Shown here one piece after another: positions 6,399 to 7,818 of a stretch of 7,818 nucleotides of DNA (positions within the stretch are counted from its first letter, which is position 1; every line of letters starts with the position of its first letter). The notes beneath the pieces were generated by a model, which was not told the DNA's origin, searched no databases, and worked only from the letters and a program-made list of their open reading frames with translations. Origin of the DNA: Candidatus Cloacimonadota bacterium (GTDB taxonomy: Bacteria > Cloacimonadota > Cloacimonadia > Cloacimonadales > JAIOQZ01). The stretch is from NCBI GenBank assembly GCA_021106755.1, contig JAIOTM010000211.1, positions 1 through 7,818 on the forward strand, given 5' to 3'. The translations under genes were made by a program, and so were the position numbers.

Positions 6399-7818
6399 CC
6401 AGATGTTCATGACGATAAGGTTATTTTCATCAGCGAGGATGATTTATGGCAGGTGCCGCTTAAAGGTGGTATTGCCCGCAAGTTAACAGATATTAAAGGA
6501 AAAGTCTTTTCAGCCAGATTTTCGCCCGACGGAAAGTGGATTGCTGTGTGTGCTTCAGATGAAGGTTACCTTGAAGTTTATTTAATGGACGCGCTGGGAG
6601 GACCACTCAAACGGCTTACCTATCTCGGAGGTTATTCCAAGCCAGTTGCCTGGTCGGATGATTCCCTGAAGATATATATCACTTCCAGCTTTAAAAACGC
6701 TTTTGGTTCGCAGATTTATACAATCGGACTGGACGGCGGTGAGCCAGCCGAAGTACCAGTAGGACACGCCAACGCACTAAGTTATGGAGAAAAAGGAGTT
6801 GTAATTGCTCGCCACACCCGTGATTTAGCTTACTGGAAACGCTACCGTGGCGGAACAGCCGGTGAATTCTGGATTGATGTAAAAGGCAATGGAGATTTCA
6901 AACGCCTGCTCGACATCAACAGTAATCTCTGTTCACCTATGTGGATTGGTAAACGTATTTATTTCGCTTCCGACCACGAAGGTATTGGCAACATTTACTC
7001 CTGCGATTTCAAAGGCAAGGATATCAAACGCCATACAAACGAAGCGGAATTCTATGCCCGTAATGCCTCTACAGATGGCAAAACTATTGTCTATCACGCT
7101 GGGGCAGATTTATTCGCTTTAGATGTAGCAACAGACAAAGTTCACAAGCTGAAGCTGGATTATCATTCCGCCAAAGCCCAATTAAAGGTAAAATTCGCTG
7201 ATCCTCATAAATACCTGCAAGGCTACGATTTGAATAATGCAAGTACCGATACTGTTCTTGCTGTGCGGGGTAAACTGGCTACTATGTGTAACTGGAGCGG
7301 ACCAGTGCGGCAATGGGGGAAAAAGGACGGAACACGTTATCGTATTCCCGTCTGGCTGAACTGTGGTAAGAAATTCGTTGCTGTTTCGGATGAAATGGAT
7401 GGCGAAGACCGGATTATCATGGTTGAACCAGAGAAGAAGAAAGAGAAACTGTTCAGGAATCTTGAGCTTGGTCGGGTCTGGAGTATTGTACCAAGCCCTA
7501 ATGAGGCAACGATTGCCATAACCAACCATCGTAACGAGCTATATATTCTTAATCTGGAAAAAGCCAGCCTTAGAAAAATTGATACAAGCGATGAAAATCG
7601 CATTTTCGATGTTGTCTGGAGTCCTGACGGAAAATGGTTGGCTTACAGTATAGCTGATACATCCAATACGCATGTACTACGCATAGCTGACGCGAAATCC
7701 GGTAAAAAGCATGATATTACTTCACAGCGGTTATACGATTACGCACCCACGTTTTCCGAAGACGGTAAGTATCTCTTCTTTGCGGGTGACCGTATTTTCT
7801 GGCCTGAATATGACGCGG
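6372..7818 (+). CDS. Tricorn protease homologue, N-terminal beta-propeller part (runs off the right edge)
   Basis: The frame is open from ATG 6372 to the end of the window, giving 482 residues, about 45% of a typical Tricorn (near 1070). Tricorn is a large cytosolic serine protease that trims oligopeptides released by the proteasome or similar proteases; its beta-propellers gate entry and exit, and a C-terminal PDZ plus S41-type domain does the cutting. The N-terminus (PDVHDDKVIFISEDDLWQVPLKGG) and the RYRGGTAGEFWID stretch starting at residue 157 match Tricorn closely from memory. Propeller-blade signatures recur, such as ARFSPDGKW (from residue 48) and VWSPDGKW (from about 415). No signal peptide is present, so a cytosolic protein is expected, unlike exported S41 proteases. 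The catalytic residues lie beyond the window, so activity cannot be judged. A start at 6348 is also possible. It follows tldE after a spacer with a possible terminator, so it may be a separate unit. Confidence 0.9.
   Translation, partial: MQNQGYYSLPDVHDDKVIFISEDDLWQVPLKGGIARKLTDIKGKVFSARFSPDGKWIAVCASDEGYLEVYLMDALGGPLKRLTYLGGYSKPVAWSDDSLKIYITSSFKNAFGSQIYTIGLDGGEPAEVPVGHANALSYGEKGVVIARHTRDLAYWKRYRGGTAGEFWIDVKGNGDFKRLLDINSNLCSPMWIGKRIYFASDHEGIGNIYSCDFKGKDIKRHTNEAEFYARNASTDGKTIVYHAGADLFALDVATDKVHKLKLDYHSAKAQLKVKFADPHKYLQGYDLNNASTDTVLAVRGKLATMCNWSGPVRQWGKKDGTRYRIPVWLNCGKKFVAVSDEMDGEDRIIMVEPEKKKEKLFRNLELGRVWSIVPSPNEATIAITNHRNELYILNLEKASLRKIDTSDENRIFDVVWSPDGKWLAYSIADTSNTHVLRIADAKSGKKHDITSQRLYDYAPTFSEDGKYLFFAGDRIFWPEYDA

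Overview
The window reads as ordinary bacterial DNA of moderate, roughly 40-45% GC content. Genes are tightly packed on the + strand and carry clear Shine-Dalgarno sequences (GGAGAGA, AAAGGAG, GAGGTG, AAGGAG). The phylum cannot be fixed from the sequence. A cytosolic-type Tricorn protease homologue next to a TldD/TldE pair fits several anaerobic or candidate bacterial phyla (Cloacimonadota-like lineages are one guess), but that is inference only.

Layout, left to right. (1) Positions 2-160 hold the broken tail of an IS256/Mutator-family transposase that enters from the left edge and stops early. It is followed by a gene-free stretch of about 240 bases containing three tandem, diverged 21-base repeats (174-236) and a weak promoter candidate. 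(2) A three-gene + strand operon follows. Its first gene is a 1037-residue protein (403-3516) with an N-terminal GNAT acetyltransferase domain joined to about 885 residues of mostly beta-rich sequence that I do not recognise with certainty. Sixteen bases later comes a TldD-type metalloprotease with an intact HExxxH motif (3533-4912). Its stop codon overlaps the start of a TldE/PmbA-type partner that lacks the zinc motif (4912-6204). (3) A 167-base spacer carries a possible terminator hairpin, a 14-base direct repeat and two competing, equally good start sites. (4) The first 482 residues of a Tricorn protease homologue (6372 to the right edge) cover the N-terminal beta-propeller part. Its PDZ and S41 catalytic parts lie outside the window.

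How they may work together: TldD/TldE form a heterodimeric zinc protease that cuts unfolded peptides, and Tricorn breaks down oligopeptides released by larger proteases, so the right three genes form a peptide-degradation neighbourhood. The large GNAT fusion heads the same transcript as TldD/TldE and is the least explained part of the window. It could modify or recognise a peptide or glycopeptide substrate of the protease, but no precursor peptide gene is visible and this link is inferred from gene order alone.
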